From Nonlabens sp. (lineage in GTDB: Bacteria > Bacteroidota > Bacteroidia > Flavobacteriales > Flavobacteriaceae): a stretch of DNA of 64,000 bases. The translations under genes and the position numbers were made by a program. Position 1 is the stretch's first letter. The number at the start of each line of letters is the position of its first letter. Below, one piece after another: positions 19,090 through 28,718 of this stretch. Below the pieces are notes generated by a model. It saw nothing but the letters and a program-made list of their open reading frames with translations, was not told where the DNA came from and made no database searches. The stretch spans positions 124,001 to 188,000 of the forward strand of contig NZ_JAGYKG010000005.1 of NCBI RefSeq assembly GCF_018401815.1. The letters run 5' to 3'.

Positions 19090-19994
19090 GATAATAAGGT
19101 ATTGGTAAAAAGGGAAGTCGCTTTTAAATTATGGTTTTCTAGTTTGTGGTCTTGAAGCCAAGTTAAGAAATCACGTATTCCATCAGCATTCATTTGACCC
19201 CAATGTTCTTGATCTCCTAAAACAGCACAAGTCAACTCTATAGATTTTTGGAGGTCCATGTTTTTATCTTTTTCAGGAACCAGCACCTTTAAGATTTCAG
19301 CAGCCTTCTCCGGATGTTCTTGCGTATAGAAAAAGCCTTTTTTAGTGGCTCTTAAAAAAGATTTTAATGCGAGTTCTTTGGTTGAAATAATATGTTCAGA
19401 GCAACTGATCACAGGAGAATACGAATAGGGTATGCCGTAATCCTTGAGTTGGAATAATGTCAGTTCGGTATTCTTTTGAGCTGCCTGCACAGCTTCCCAA
19501 TTTGTAAAGATCCAAGTAGCTTGAACTTCATCCTTTTCTATGGTTTCCCAAATACCTAATTTATCTGGGTAGACGCATTCTATAATTCCCTTTCCGCCAT
19601 CATTTTTGATTAGTTGCTTGACGATCTCATCTTCATAACGCGCTTTATAAGAAGCATAGGTAGTATGATCTAAATCTTTAGGAGACTTGATCCCTGTACC
19701 AGATTTACAAGCTATTGCACTTAGATCTTCTTGAAATAGGGCTGCAATCGCGATGAGATCAAATGCTTTTGATTTTGTTTGATAGCTCATCACACTCTCT
19801 AACGGACATAAAGCCATATCTACTTGGCCTAGTTCCACTTTCTTTGCAGGAGTAAGCTCATAATTATCTTGTGAAGGATCAATAATTTCTACAGCTACAT
19901 CTTCTTTTGTATAGAAGCCCAATTCCTGAGCTATAAAAAACCCAATGTGGTTGGCATTAGGTGTCCAGTCCAGAGCGATTTTTAAGGAGGTCAT
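19086..19994 (-). CDS. NMT1/THI5-like substrate-binding protein without a signal peptide
   Basis: 302 residues of the periplasmic-binding-protein fold: LDWTPNANHIGFFIAQELGFY at the N-terminus is the NMT1/THI5 signature. Yet the ATG is directly at the domain start, with no signal peptide or lipobox, and no ABC permease or ATPase gene is nearby. Yeast THI5 is an HMP-P synthase that consumes its own active-site His and has a CCCFC motif; here the aligned region reads ALCPLESV and neither feature is present. It is therefore more likely a cytoplasmic binding protein or an enzyme of unknown type. Coupled to the aldehyde dehydrogenase. Confidence 0.75.
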   Translation of the reverse strand: MTSLKIALDWTPNANHIGFFIAQELGFYTKEDVAVEIIDPSQDNYELTPAKKVELGQVDMALCPLESVMSYQTKSKAFDLIAIAALFQEDLSAIACKSGTGIKSPKDLDHTTYASYKARYEDEIVKQLIKNDGGKGIIECVYPDKLGIWETIEKDEVQATWIFTNWEAVQAAQKNTELTLFQLKDYGIPYSYSPVISCSEHIISTKELALKSFLRATKKGFFYTQEHPEKAAEILKVLVPEKDKNMDLQKSIELTCAVLGDQEHWGQMNADGIRDFLTWLQDHKLENHNLKATSLFTNTLLS

Positions 19995-20079
19995 CGATTG
20001 TTTTTAAAATTCAAAACAAGTTACATCAAAGCAGACAAAGTTATGTGAAGGTGTTTGTAAAGTTTAGCTGTAGACAGCG

Positions 20080-20766
20080 TCACTTTCCGGCAGCGGCCCT
20101 CCATAAAGCATCTTCCTCATTTACCGGAGCGACTATTTTTACCGATTCGTTTTTCACTGGGTGTATAAATTCTAAGGTTCTCGCGTGCAGATGAATACTG
20201 CCGTCTTTATTACTGCGTTTGGCGCCGTATTTTAAATCTCCTTTGATCACACAACCTATTTTACTCAGCTGTGATCTGATCTGGTGGTGCCTTCCTGTTT
20301 CTAGTTGTACTTCTAAAAGCGTGTACCGATCCAGTTCTTTAATAACCGAGTAGGAGAGTGCTGCATTTTTGGAGTTAGGCACTTCATACTCATGTGCATA
20401 ACTTTTATTTTGTTTCGGATTGCGAACCAAGTAATGTTCCAATCGGTCCTTTTTCTTAGGCACGTTCCCTTCTACAATTGCCCAATAGGTTTTAACGGTT
20501 TCATGAGCTGCAAAAAGTTTATTCATTCTAGGCAGTGCTTTTGAAGTACGAGCAAAGATCACGACACCGGTTGTAGGGCGATCTAAACGGTGTATAACAC
20601 CTAAAAATACCGCACCAGGTTTATCGTACTTTTTTGCGATATAATCTTTGATTAAATCAGGGAGGATCTCATCTCCAGTTTTATCTCCTTGCACGAGATC
20701 ACCAGACTGCTTATTAATAGCAATAAGGTGGTTGTCTTCAAAAAGAATGCGTTGATTGATGGACAT
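20080..20766 (-). CDS. Pseudouridine synthase, RluA family
   Basis: 228 residues of the RluA family: HRLDRPTTGVVIFARTSKAL contains the catalytic Asp, and TGRHHQIRSQLSKIGCVIKGDLKYGA the RNA-binding and fold core. No N-terminal S4 domain. The target could be 23S rRNA or tRNA and cannot be decided here. It lies 85 bases upstream of the NMT1/THI5-like gene on the same strand. Confidence 0.9.
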   Translation of the reverse strand: MSINQRILFEDNHLIAINKQSGDLVQGDKTGDEILPDLIKDYIAKKYDKPGAVFLGVIHRLDRPTTGVVIFARTSKALPRMNKLFAAHETVKTYWAIVEGNVPKKKDRLEHYLVRNPKQNKSYAHEYEVPNSKNAALSYSVIKELDRYTLLEVQLETGRHHQIRSQLSKIGCVIKGDLKYGAKRSNKDGSIHLHARTLEFIHPVKNESVKIVAPVNEEDALWRAAAGK

Positions 20767-21001
20767 AGTCTAGATTCGATTGGTAAAGGTAAAGTACTTG
20801 TAACTTTTTTGGAGTATACTATCTATATTCTATAAAAATATAAAAGTTGATCTTCAGAACTAATTGAAGTCAGATGACGAGTATAGCTCTAATTGTAGAC
20901 TGTAACAACCCATGTACTATCCTATCAAAAGTATCTAAATCTAGAAACACTTCAAAATGGAGCGGTATCAGAATCAGATGTACCATATGACCAGTAACTA
21001 G

Positions 21002-21038
21002 AAAAAATCCTCATTCACTAGAAGTAAACAAGGATTTT
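21002..21038 (-). terminator. Candidate terminator after the M42 peptidase gene
   Basis: A stem of eight bases AAAATCCT / AGGATTTT around a 19-base loop; read on the minus strand it ends in TTTTTT. It lies about 65 bases past the peptidase stop. The rest of 20767-21101 holds no gene. Confidence 0.55.
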
Positions 21039-21101
21039 AATTAAGTTTAAATCCAATTTAAAAATTGAATTAGCACATTTTCAAATTAATAAAGCATCAA
21101 A

Positions 21102-22211
21102 TTAAAACAAGCCTTCATTCTTATTAGAGAAATAATTGAAATCGTGATTGTTTTCAATCTTCAATAACGATTCGTAAATCATTTTGATGACGTTTTCTAC
21201 ATCATCTCGGTGAACCATTTCTACTGTAGTGTGCATATAACGCAAAGGAAGCGATATTAAGGCACTTGGTACGCCGCCATTAGAATAGGCAAATGCATCA
21301 GTATCGGTTCCAGTAGAACGAGACGTAGCTCTTTTTTGGTAAGGAATTTTTTTCTCATCTGCAGCATCCATGATCAGGTTGCGCAAGTTGTTTTGAATTG
21401 CTGGCGCATAAGCGAGGACGGGGCCTTTTCCTATAGCAGCATCTCCATTAGATTTTTTTTCGATCATTGGAGTAGTGGTGTCATGGGTTACATCTGTAAC
21501 TATGGCCACGTTAGGTTTTATGGTCTGCGTGATCATTTCTGCTCCACGTAGACCTATTTCCTCTTGAACAGAATTAATCACATAAAGTCCAAAATCCAAT
21601 TCTTGTTTATTTTCTTTCAGTAATCGAGCTACTTCAGCAATCATGAAGCCGCCCATACGGTTATCTAATGCACGACAAACAAATTTGTTTTTATTCAAAA
21701 CAAAAAACTCATCTGGATAGGTAATGACGCATCCCACATCAACTCCTAGCGCCAGGACTTCGTCCTTAGTCTCACAACCACAGTCTATAAAAATATTGTC
21801 TGGTTTAGGTGCCTCTTCTTTTGACTTATCTCTTGTGTGTATGGCTGGCCAGCCAAATACTCCTGTAACGATTCCTTTTTTGGTATGAATACTCACTTTT
21901 TTAGAAGGAGCAATCTGATGGTCAGAACCTCCGTTGCGCACCACATAAATAAGTCCGTCATCAGTAATGTAATTCACATACCACGAGATCTCATCGGCAT
22001 GTCCTTCTATAACCACTTTAAATTGGGCGTCTGGATTGATAACTCCTACTGCTGTACCGTAATTATCGGTAATAAAGCTATCTACATAAGGTTTCAGGTA
22101 GTCCATCCATACCTTTTGTCCATTCCATTCATAACCAGTTGGAGAGGCGGTATTGAGGTATTTTTCCAAAAAGTCAAGTGATTTTTTATTTAAAATGCTT
22201 TTTTCAGCCAT
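21102..22211 (-). CDS. M42 family metallopeptidase
   Basis: 369 residues of the M42 aminopeptidase family, which form large dodecameric cytoplasmic peptidases with two metal ions. Visible ligands and catalytic residues: EGHADEISW, RALDNRMGG, VQEEIGLRGAEM (Glu-Glu pair), VTDVTHD and, near the C-terminus, HTTVEMVHRDD. Glutamyl aminopeptidase or general peptide trimming is likely. It is divergent from the DUF4294 gene. Confidence 0.92.
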   Translation of the reverse strand: MAEKSILNKKSLDFLEKYLNTASPTGYEWNGQKVWMDYLKPYVDSFITDNYGTAVGVINPDAQFKVVIEGHADEISWYVNYITDDGLIYVVRNGGSDHQIAPSKKVSIHTKKGIVTGVFGWPAIHTRDKSKEEAPKPDNIFIDCGCETKDEVLALGVDVGCVITYPDEFFVLNKNKFVCRALDNRMGGFMIAEVARLLKENKQELDFGLYVINSVQEEIGLRGAEMITQTIKPNVAIVTDVTHDTTTPMIEKKSNGDAAIGKGPVLAYAPAIQNNLRNLIMDAADEKKIPYQKRATSRSTGTDTDAFAYSNGGVPSALISLPLRYMHTTVEMVHRDDVENVIKMIYESLLKIENNHDFNYFSNKNEGLF

Positions 22212-22258
22212 GTGATAAATTTTAGACGGTGAAGATAATAATTAGGTTGTAAAAACGC

Positions 22259-22286
22259 TTGTATTCTATTGGGTTTCTTATTTTTG
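22259..22286 (+). promoter_or_regulatory. Candidate promoter of the DUF4294 gene
   Basis: TTG at 22259-22261, then 17 bases, then TATTTTTG at 22279-22286, matching the Bacteroidota -33/-7 pattern. The transcript would start about 20 bases before the ATG at 22312. Confidence 0.5.
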
Positions 22287-22311
22287 AAACACTTTTAGAG
22301 CATACTTGTTT

Positions 22312-23106
22312 ATGATAAAGAATTTCATTTTTTTACTAGTGGCTTGTGGTGGTCTCGCTTTCGCGAAAGCGCAAGAAACACCAACACCCCAACCTGTTTC
22401 AAAAGACTCGATAGCAAAGTCGTCAGAGCAATATTTCTACGTAGACGGCGACTCATTAAGTGCCATAGAACTGGATAAGGTCCTCTTGATGCAGGACTTA
22501 AACTTTGACAGCAGGTACGAGCGCATTCGTTATTTAATCTTAAAACGCAAAGTGGAAAAAGTATGGCCGTATGCAAAACTTGCTGCCGAACGTTTAAGCG
22601 TTCTCGATAAGCGACTGGCTTCTTTAGAAACTACCAACCAAAAGAAGAAATACTCTAGGATGGTCGAGGACTATATAGAGGATGAATTTAAAGGAGAACT
22701 TAAAAAACTATCCAAAACCGAAGGGCAAATACTCATTAAACTCATTCACCGGCAGACTGGGGATACCGCTTATGACTTATTAAAGCGCTTAAGAAGTGGC
22801 TGGAGTGCCTTCTGGTTTGATAAAACAGCCAGCGTTTTTGATATGTCTCTAAAAGAAGAGTACCGACCAGAAACCGTTGTGGATGATTTTTACGTGGAAG
22901 ACATTTTACTAAACAGCATTATAGATGATAAATTAGAAGATCAAAAACCAGCGATTGAGTTTGATTATTTTGCTGCTCGAGCCCATTGGAAAACATATGA
23001 AAAAGCGCTTCCTGCAAATTATGACAGCATCCAACTCGCTGCAAGAGCAAAACGCATACAGGAATACAACGAGAAAAAAGCACGTAAAGCCAAGCGCAAT
23101 AATTAA
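22312..23106 (+). CDS. DUF4294 family exported protein
   Basis: 264 residues: a signal peptide (MIKNFIFLLVACGGLAFAKAQ), then the DUF4294 domain (about 45-205) with RYERIRYLILKRKVEKVWPYAKLAAERL and TEGQILIKLIHRQTGDTAYDL. The C-terminus is very basic (KKARKAKRNN). The family is common and conserved in Bacteroidota without an assigned role. ATG 22312 is preferred over TTG 22306. The AFAKA in the signal peptide is encoded by a dispersed palindrome copy. Confidence 0.88.
   Translation: MIKNFIFLLVACGGLAFAKAQETPTPQPVSKDSIAKSSEQYFYVDGDSLSAIELDKVLLMQDLNFDSRYERIRYLILKRKVEKVWPYAKLAAERLSVLDKRLASLETTNQKKKYSRMVEDYIEDEFKGELKKLSKTEGQILIKLIHRQTGDTAYDLLKRLRSGWSAFWFDKTASVFDMSLKEEYRPETVVDDFYVEDILLNSIIDDKLEDQKPAIEFDYFAARAHWKTYEKALPANYDSIQLAARAKRIQEYNEKKARKAKRNN
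22357..22370. repeat. Dispersed palindrome copy 6 (in CDS)
   Basis: Exact GCTTTCGCGAAAGC with C/G flanks (16-bp palindrome), read as AFAKA at the end of the DUF4294 signal peptide. Confidence 0.9.
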
Positions 23107-23551
23107 TTTTTTGTCCGGTTCCTAGAGTAAGTGTTCTTCTCGGTAGTCCATACCTGTAGCAGATTCAAAAGGGCCATCAAAATACATGAAAAACGCTACA
23201 ATAGACATTGTCTATAGTTAGTTTTAAATTTATTTAAAATATTATAATTCAATTAATTATAAACTTTAACTAAATAGATGATTCATGTTATTAAAAGGGG
23301 TAAAGTTTCTTTATGTCATCCTTCAAAAATCGCATATTACACCTTATAAATACATTAAAACTTGTTTAAAATTGTTGTTTGACGGCTTATTGATTCGTAT
23401 GTCTACTTGCGATTTGATCAATTCATACAACTTGTATACAGCCTGAAATAGGCAGCCTTAAAAAAAGTAAATTTTTTCAGTGTCGCGCTTTCTTAATTTG
23501 ATGGCATCCCTTAGATTTGTTATTTAAAATAATTCTAGATAACAAATTATA
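23107..23551. other. Intergenic stretch with small dyads, no gene
   Basis: 445 bases. A small dyad ATACAA-C-TTGTAT lies at 23425-23437. TAGATTTG at 23513-23520 fits the -7 consensus and would start a transcript about 25 bases before the PepSY-type gene, but no TTG is well placed. No coding frame is visible. Confidence 0.45.
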
Positions 23552-24061
23552 ATGGGTAGAAAAACTTCTCAAAAAATGCGTGAATTGCACAGGTATCTGG
23601 GCTTTTTCCTTGCCGGTATTATGGCTGTTTATGCAATTAGTGGTATTGCGTTAATCTTTAGAGATACGGACTTGTTAAAGCAAGAGGTCAGCATTGAAAA
23701 AACAGTACAACCACAACTGTCCATCAGCGAAATAGGACCAGCACTTAACATAAAGAAACTGGAAGTAGAAAGAAATGAGGCTGGGACCTACTATTTTGAA
23801 AATGGTTCTTACAACAGTCTTACTGGAGAGACCCAATTCACTAAAATGGAATTGCCTTACTTATTAGATAAACTCACTCACTTCCACAAAGCAAAATCGG
23901 GGCAGCCTTTATTCTTTTTAAACATCTTCTTTGGTGTGGGATTGCTCTTCTTTGTTCTATCGGCATTCTGGATGTTTCTGCCTGGTACCAAAATCTTTAA
24001 AAAAGGAATCCTCTTTTCTGCTGCTGGATTGTTGTTGGCGTTGATCCTGTTATTTGTATAA
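23552..24061 (+). CDS. PepSY-associated membrane protein
   Basis: 169 residues. RELHRYLGFFLAGIMAVYAISGIALIF is the typical first helix of PepSY-associated transmembrane proteins, followed by an external loop (about 38-105) and two or three further helices, with DKLTHFHKAKSGQPLFFLN before the second. The conserved His residues in such proteins can contact haem or metal. Large relatives act in siderophore iron reduction; this short form has no assigned role. It is a single-gene unit, convergent with the desaturase. Confidence 0.8.
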   Translation: MGRKTSQKMRELHRYLGFFLAGIMAVYAISGIALIFRDTDLLKQEVSIEKTVQPQLSISEIGPALNIKKLEVERNEAGTYYFENGSYNSLTGETQFTKMELPYLLDKLTHFHKAKSGQPLFFLNIFFGVGLLFFVLSAFWMFLPGTKIFKKGILFSAAGLLLALILLFV

Positions 24062-24116
24062 CTGTTACTGTTCCACTAGAGCTGACTGCAACACTAGAAT
24101 AGGTCACTCTAAAGAA

Positions 24117-24163
24117 AAAAATCCTCCTAATAGATGTTTGATCTGTAGGGAGGATTTGTTTTT
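24117..24163. terminator. Bidirectional terminator between convergent genes
   Basis: An inverted repeat AAATCCTCCTA / TAGGGAGGATTT with a one-base bulge, A-run on the left and T-run on the right. It can serve both the PepSY-type gene and the desaturase. Confidence 0.7.
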
Positions 24164-24179
24164 CTAAAACCTATATGTA

Positions 24180-24908
24180 TCAAGCTCTTTTAAGCTGTAT
24201 GATGCCTATAGCGTTCAGTAATCTTATAATAACGTAGGTAATGTCTATTTCATACCATTTGACACCAAAGTTAGCGCGATTAGCGTGTTTGTGGTGATTG
24301 TTGTGATAACCTTCTCCCATCATTAAGAAATCAAATCTAAATAAGTTCTTACTGGTGTTTTTCATTTGGTAATTCACATAGCCATAAATATGACCAAACC
24401 AGTTGATGATCACCCCATGAATAGGAGCCATCATAAAGGTGACTGGTAATAACAACCATTGCCACCAAGCTGTTACAAAGAAGGCAAAGAACAATACATA
24501 CAGCGTAATCCATAAAAGTCTAGAGAACCGAGAGCTAGCAAATTTGTCAAAAGCTTTCCATTGAGGTACGTTTTTAGTAAAACGCGCATCTACTGCTATG
24601 CGTTCTTGATTAATGTCCTGATAGATGGTTTTGGTTTTCCACATCATGGCAAACATATTATCATCAAATTTTGGGGAATGTGGGTCTTTTTCTGTGTCTG
24701 TAAAAGCGTGATGCATTCTATGCATGATGCCGTAACCGTATGCACTGAGGTAACTAGAACCTTGAAAGATCCAAGTGAGTACAAAAGTGATGCGTTCCAT
24801 TGTTTTAGACATTGTGAACACTTGGTGCGCTGCATAACGATGCAAAAAGAAGGATTGAAAGAAGAGTCCACCGTACCAAAGCGCTACAACTAAAAGTATA
24901 ACAGCCAT
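24180..24908 (-). CDS. Membrane fatty acid desaturase
   Basis: 242 residues of the acyl-CoA/delta-9 desaturase superfamily: three His boxes, HRYAAH (23-28), HRMHH (63-67) and HNNHH (about 206-210), bind the di-iron centre, and four hydrophobic segments lie between them. It introduces a double bond into saturated acyl chains at the membrane. It is transcribed in the same direction as the adjacent Crp-type regulator, 57 bases apart, which suggests control by it, though the desaturase has its own -7 element. Confidence 0.9.
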   Translation of the reverse strand: MAVILLVVALWYGGLFFQSFFLHRYAAHQVFTMSKTMERITFVLTWIFQGSSYLSAYGYGIMHRMHHAFTDTEKDPHSPKFDDNMFAMMWKTKTIYQDINQERIAVDARFTKNVPQWKAFDKFASSRFSRLLWITLYVLFFAFFVTAWWQWLLLPVTFMMAPIHGVIINWFGHIYGYVNYQMKNTSKNLFRFDFLMMGEGYHNNHHKHANRANFGVKWYEIDITYVIIRLLNAIGIIQLKRA

Positions 24909-24924
24909 AAGTCTTTTTTTTTTA

Positions 24925-24932
24925 CAAAGGTA
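24925..24932 (-). promoter_or_regulatory. Candidate -7 element of the desaturase gene
   Basis: TACCTTTG on the minus strand. It predicts a transcript start about 10 bases before the ATG at 24908. No TTG is at the right distance. Confidence 0.45.
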
Positions 24933-24965
24933 GGAGCAGTACAGGTGTAAAACTATGAACCTAGA

Positions 24966-25538
24966 TCAAGAAATTCGCCTCCTGATTCGGCTCAATGCTT
25001 GTGCGGTTACCCCTATATAAGAGCTGATATATTTCAACGGCATGACGCGTATCAACTGAGGTCTTTCTTTGAATAACTTCACGTAACGCTCTTCAGCATT
25101 GAGGTTCAATAGGTTTTGTTCGCGTTTGGATTTGATTAGAAAAAGTCGCTCTGCAGTTAATCTGCCTATAAGATTCCCGATTTGTGTCTTTTTGTACACT
25201 TCTTGCAGGTCGTCATAAGTAATACTGAGCAACCTTGTTGTAGTCAGCGTTTGTAATTGATATAGGGAAGGCTGTCTGGTTAAAAAGGAGTCGTAAGCAC
25301 TTATAAACTGGTTTTCAAAACTAAAGCCAAAAGTGATGTCTTTTTCGTCGTCTTCCTTGGGAATAAACAAGCGTACAATACCAGATTCTATAAACGAAAT
25401 CTGATTTTCTACCTCGCCTAATTTTAAAAAAACTTCTTTTTTAGGAATCACTCGCTGAGTTAATTTTGAAGTAAAAAAGTCCCAATCCTCATTTGAGATG
25501 TGAGCAATACTTTCTAAATATTCTTTAATTTGTTTCAT
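24966..25538 (-). CDS. Crp/Fnr family transcription regulator
   Basis: 190 residues: cyclic-nucleotide-binding-like beta-roll (about 20-110; LKLGEVENQISFIESGIVRLF), a long dimerisation helix and a short C-terminal helix-turn-helix (YISSYIGVTAQALSRIRRRI). This compact layout is typical of Bacteroidota. I place the start at ATG 25538 (MKQIKEY) and not 25562, because the -7 element at 25565-25572 would start the transcript after the first ATG. It may control the neighbouring desaturase. Confidence 0.88.
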   Translation of the reverse strand: MKQIKEYLESIAHISNEDWDFFTSKLTQRVIPKKEVFLKLGEVENQISFIESGIVRLFIPKEDDEKDITFGFSFENQFISAYDSFLTRQPSLYQLQTLTTTRLLSITYDDLQEVYKKTQIGNLIGRLTAERLFLIKSKREQNLLNLNAEERYVKLFKERPQLIRVMPLKYISSYIGVTAQALSRIRRRIS

Positions 25539-25564
25539 TAGGGTCGAGCTTACTAATTCCATTT

Positions 25565-25572
25565 CAAAGATA
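25565..25572 (-). promoter_or_regulatory. -7 element that helps decide the Crp-type gene start
   Basis: TATCTTTG on the minus strand. A transcript beginning about seven bases downstream would exclude ATG 25562 and leave a leader of about 20 bases before ATG 25538. Confidence 0.45.
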
Positions 25573-25783
25573 AGCGCATAGCAGCGATTTCATAGAAAGC
25601 AGCTTCCTAATTAAAGGGTAATTTATTTAGATATATAGGAGGCCCTCCTACTTGACGAAGCATTGAAATGTTGGGTAAAATAGAGAGGAGGGACAAGAAA
25701 AAACCGTCTTTACCTTTGGATTTCAAATGTTTTTTGAGCTACGCCTCTAGCTACCTTATTGTTGATCAGTTATATAGTGTGGT

Positions 25784-26089
25784 TTATCGCTGCAACGTCA
25801 TAGTTACTTTACAATTGGGACAAACCATTTTATTGCCCTTTATTAAATCTTTAGTGATCAACGGTATTGCAGATCCACAATCAAGGCAAGGAATGCTGGA
25901 GGTTGTTTTCTTTTTAATTTTAATAAACTTTTTAAATATGTCCATCTTAGCTTGATCCAAGTCTGTTTTTTCTGTCATCCCTATTTTAACATCACAATTG
26001 GAACAGGTAAAACTTATCCCTTTTAAGAATACTTCTGTATGTAATACGATGAGTGTTTGACAATTGGGGCAGGAAATGTTGTTCGACAT
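25784..26089 (-). CDS. Small double zinc-ribbon protein
   Basis: 101 residues from MSNNISCPNC. Two zinc-ribbon-like halves, CPNC...CSNC and CLDC...CPNC, are joined by a basic helical linker (about 52-64). Each half has two CxxC pairs spaced about 24 residues apart, as in metal-binding ribbons. The frame is open further upstream, but this start gives the first CPNC right after a short N-terminus. The role is unknown; a nucleic-acid or protein-binding adaptor is possible. Confidence 0.6.
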   Translation of the reverse strand: MSNNISCPNCQTLIVLHTEVFLKGISFTCSNCDVKIGMTEKTDLDQAKMDIFKKFIKIKKKTTSSIPCLDCGSAIPLITKDLIKGNKMVCPNCKVTMTLQR

Positions 26090-26256
26090 TTGATAGGTGT
26101 GTATGAGAGGTATCACAACTATAAGCTGAAGTAGCATTCCAGAAACTGAATAATAATTCAGAGCTGTTAGGTTGCATAGCAAAGGTATTATAGTTATTCT
26201 TGATAAATGGGAGTATCCAAGAAATTTTAGAAGACGTATACCTTATAAAAAAACAA

Positions 26257-27288
26257 ATGACAGCGAGCATCATCAATATTCACCCTTTAGGATTTCCATG
26301 GAAAACACAAGATCCTTTTTTATTTTGTGCACACCATAGAGATTTATATCCAGCAGGAGATCAGTATTTAGGAATTCCTGAGGTTCAAAAAGCAGGTAGA
26401 ACTATAGGTCAGGATTTTGTGATCAAAGATGGTTTTAGAATGTACCATGGTAGTCATGTACCAGGTTTTCCCTACCATCCGCACCGGGGTTTTGAAACCA
26501 TCACCATTAATAAAGAAGGAATTGTAGATCATTCGGACTCGTTGGGAGGTGCAGGTCGTTTTGGTGCAGGCGATGTACAATGGATGACTGCTGGGAAGGG
26601 AATACTTCACAGTGAGATGTTTCCGATGCTAAAGAATGATCAAGAAAACACACTAGAAATTTTTCAAATATGGCTCAATTTACCTAAAGTGAGTAAAATG
26701 GTGCCGCCACACTTCAAAATGTTGTGGAGTGAAGAAGTACCTGTTATTCACCACAAAGATCAAAACGGCTTTGCTACTGAGGTAGATCTTATTGCTGGAA
26801 CATTAAATGGGCACCACTCCTTGAAACCAACGCCAGATTCTTGGGCAGCAAATCCTGAGAATGAAGTACTTGTTGCTACTATAAAAATGGAAGCCGGTGC
26901 AACTTATATACTGCCAAAAGCACAGGGTAGTGAAGTTAAAAGGAATCTCTATTTCTATAGAGGGACGCAACTAGAAATAGCAGGAAAACCAGTCTCTGAG
27001 CATCATTCTATTGAAGTTTTAGCACTTCATGATTTAAAGATACAGAATACGGGTAGAGAAGCTTTTCTACTCATTTTACAAGGCAGACCAATCCATGAGC
27101 CGGTGGTACAACACGGTCCATTTGTGATGAATACAGAGATGGAGATCAGGGAGGCTTTTACCGACTATCAACAAACACAATTTGGAGGTTGGCCTTGGCC
27201 ACAACAAGAGCAAGTACACGAGCCTAATAAAGGCAGGTTTGCTTTGCATAGTGGTGGTAGGTTAGAAACAAAAGAGGGAAAATCTTAA
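26257..27288 (+). CDS. Pirin family protein
   Basis: 343 residues of the bicupin pirin family. The N-terminal cupin metal site is visible as YHPHRGFETI (His-x-His), with GILHSEMF supplying the further His and Glu; the C-terminal cupin domain starts around residue 185. Bacterial pirins are iron proteins with quercetinase-like or regulatory roles. Start ATG 26257 (MTASIINIH) is chosen over 26200 because it matches the usual N-terminus. Confidence 0.88.
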   Translation: MTASIINIHPLGFPWKTQDPFLFCAHHRDLYPAGDQYLGIPEVQKAGRTIGQDFVIKDGFRMYHGSHVPGFPYHPHRGFETITINKEGIVDHSDSLGGAGRFGAGDVQWMTAGKGILHSEMFPMLKNDQENTLEIFQIWLNLPKVSKMVPPHFKMLWSEEVPVIHHKDQNGFATEVDLIAGTLNGHHSLKPTPDSWAANPENEVLVATIKMEAGATYILPKAQGSEVKRNLYFYRGTQLEIAGKPVSEHHSIEVLALHDLKIQNTGREAFLLILQGRPIHEPVVQHGPFVMNTEMEIREAFTDYQQTQFGGWPWPQQEQVHEPNKGRFALHSGGRLETKEGKS

Positions 27289-27845
27289 GGATGATTATAT
27301 AATAAATAAACACTGCGATGTGGATTTGGCAGTATAGAACTGGTCTTTGCTTAAAACACACCCCTCTTTAGTAACTACAAGTGCAACAAAATCGGATCCT
27401 AAATAAACATAGTAAAATGAGCAATATTCGGGCTATATGGGTATTTAATAAGACTTGGGTGACCTCCTTGTCTTGTACTGCATTCTTTTGATATCAGCTG
27501 TGTACTACTAAAAATAAAGCGGATAAAGTATCCTATTACTTCCACATGCCCGGAACATGTTGTTTTTGATTAAATATCATAATTTTTAGTTTCGGTTTTA
27601 GCATCTGTATTATTTAAGCCTATGCGCAAAGAATGGTTGATTTAGGAACATCTTAATCAGACAAGAACTTATATTTGTATCGGCTTCAACAAATTTTATT
27701 ATAAGACCAAATCTTTTTATATATCATTGTAGTTGAAATTGGTACTATTGTATTTTATTCAAATCTGTTCGCATTCCTAGGCTTTGTTAACGAATAGCTT
27801 TATCCATCTCTAACATAGCTTTAATCGAGTACTAAAATGTAATTA
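27289..27845. other. Intergenic stretch before rimK
   Basis: 557 bases without a coding frame. TATATTTG at 27670-27677 fits the -7 consensus and could start rimK transcription with a leader of about 160 bases; the only TTG upstream is about 30 bases away, which is too far. No terminator for the pirin gene was seen. Confidence 0.45.
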
Positions 27846-28718
27846 ATGAAATTTGCAATCTTATCAGCAAATCCTAACTTGTACTCCACCAAAAGAATTG
27901 TGGAGGCAGGTAAAAAGAAAGGTCACGAAATGATCATTATAGATCATACCAAATGTGATCTTGTAATTGAAAAAAAGAAACCTATAGTTATTTATAAAGA
28001 CGAAGAAATACGGGACCTTGACGGAGTCATTCCTCGTATTGGTGCATCGGTGACTTTTTTTGGTACCGCTGTGGTACGTCAATTTGAAATGATGAAAATA
28101 TTCACTGCTACTGAATCTCAAGCTTTAGTTCGTTCCAGAGATAAATTGAGAAGTCTTCAAATATTGGCACGTGCAGGTCTTGATTTACCTAAAACGGTTT
28201 TTAGTAATTATTCTAAAAATGTAAGTAATGTGGTAGAGAAAGTAGGGGGTGCACCATTAGTTATTAAATTATTAGAAGGAACTCAGGGACTTGGCGTTGT
28301 ATTAGCTGATAACAAAAATTCAGCGGAATCTATTTTAGAAGCCTTTAATGGTTTACAGGCTCGAGTGATTGTGCAAGAATTCATAAAAGAGGCTAAAGGG
28401 GCTGATATACGCGCTTTTATTGTTGATGGAGTGGTAGTAGGAGCTATGAAAAGGCAAGGAAAAGAAGGTGAGTTTAGGTCCAATTTGCACAGAGGTGGAT
28501 CAGCAGATATCATTGAATTAACAGATGAGGAAGAAAATGCAGCTTTAAAAGCGGCTAAAGCAATGGGATTAGGGATCGCAGGGGTAGATATGCTTCAGTC
28601 AGTAAGAGGTCCTTTAATTTTGGAAGTGAATTCTTCCCCAGGTCTAGAAGGTATTGAGACAGCAACGGGTAAGGATATTGCCTCTCAAATCATCAAATAC
28701 GTAGAGCGTAATGCGTAA
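27846..28718 (+). CDS. rimK: RimK-type ATP-grasp ligase
   Basis: 290 residues. Family members ligate glutamate (or another amino acid) to a carboxyl group through an acyl phosphate; E. coli RimK adds Glu to ribosomal protein S6. The N-terminal pre-ATP-grasp domain (1-95) and ATP-grasp domain are clear: [22 protein letters not shown] and [13 protein letters not shown] (metal-binding Glu and Asn). The next gene starts 8 bases before this stop. Whether S6 is the substrate here is not shown by sequence. Confidence 0.85.
   Translation: MKFAILSANPNLYSTKRIVEAGKKKGHEMIIIDHTKCDLVIEKKKPIVIYKDEEIRDLDGVIPRIGASVTFFGTAVVRQFEMMKIFTATESQALVRSRDKLRSLQILARAGLDLPKTVFSNYSKNVSNVVEKVGGAPLVIKLLEGTQGLGVVLADNKNSAESILEAFNGLQARVIVQEFIKEAKGADIRAFIVDGVVVGAMKRQGKEGEFRSNLHRGGSADIIELTDEEENAALKAAKAMGLGIAGVDMLQSVRGPLILEVNSSPGLEGIETATGKDIASQIIKYVERNA

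Noticed and set aside
19086..19994. THI5-type HMP-phosphate synthase
   Set aside because: The substrate His and the CCCFC motif of yeast THI5 are missing at the aligned places.
25668..25955. Plus-strand frame of 95 codons opposite the zinc-ribbon gene
   Set aside because: It is the shadow of a minus-strand protein with two well-formed pairs of CxxC motifs.
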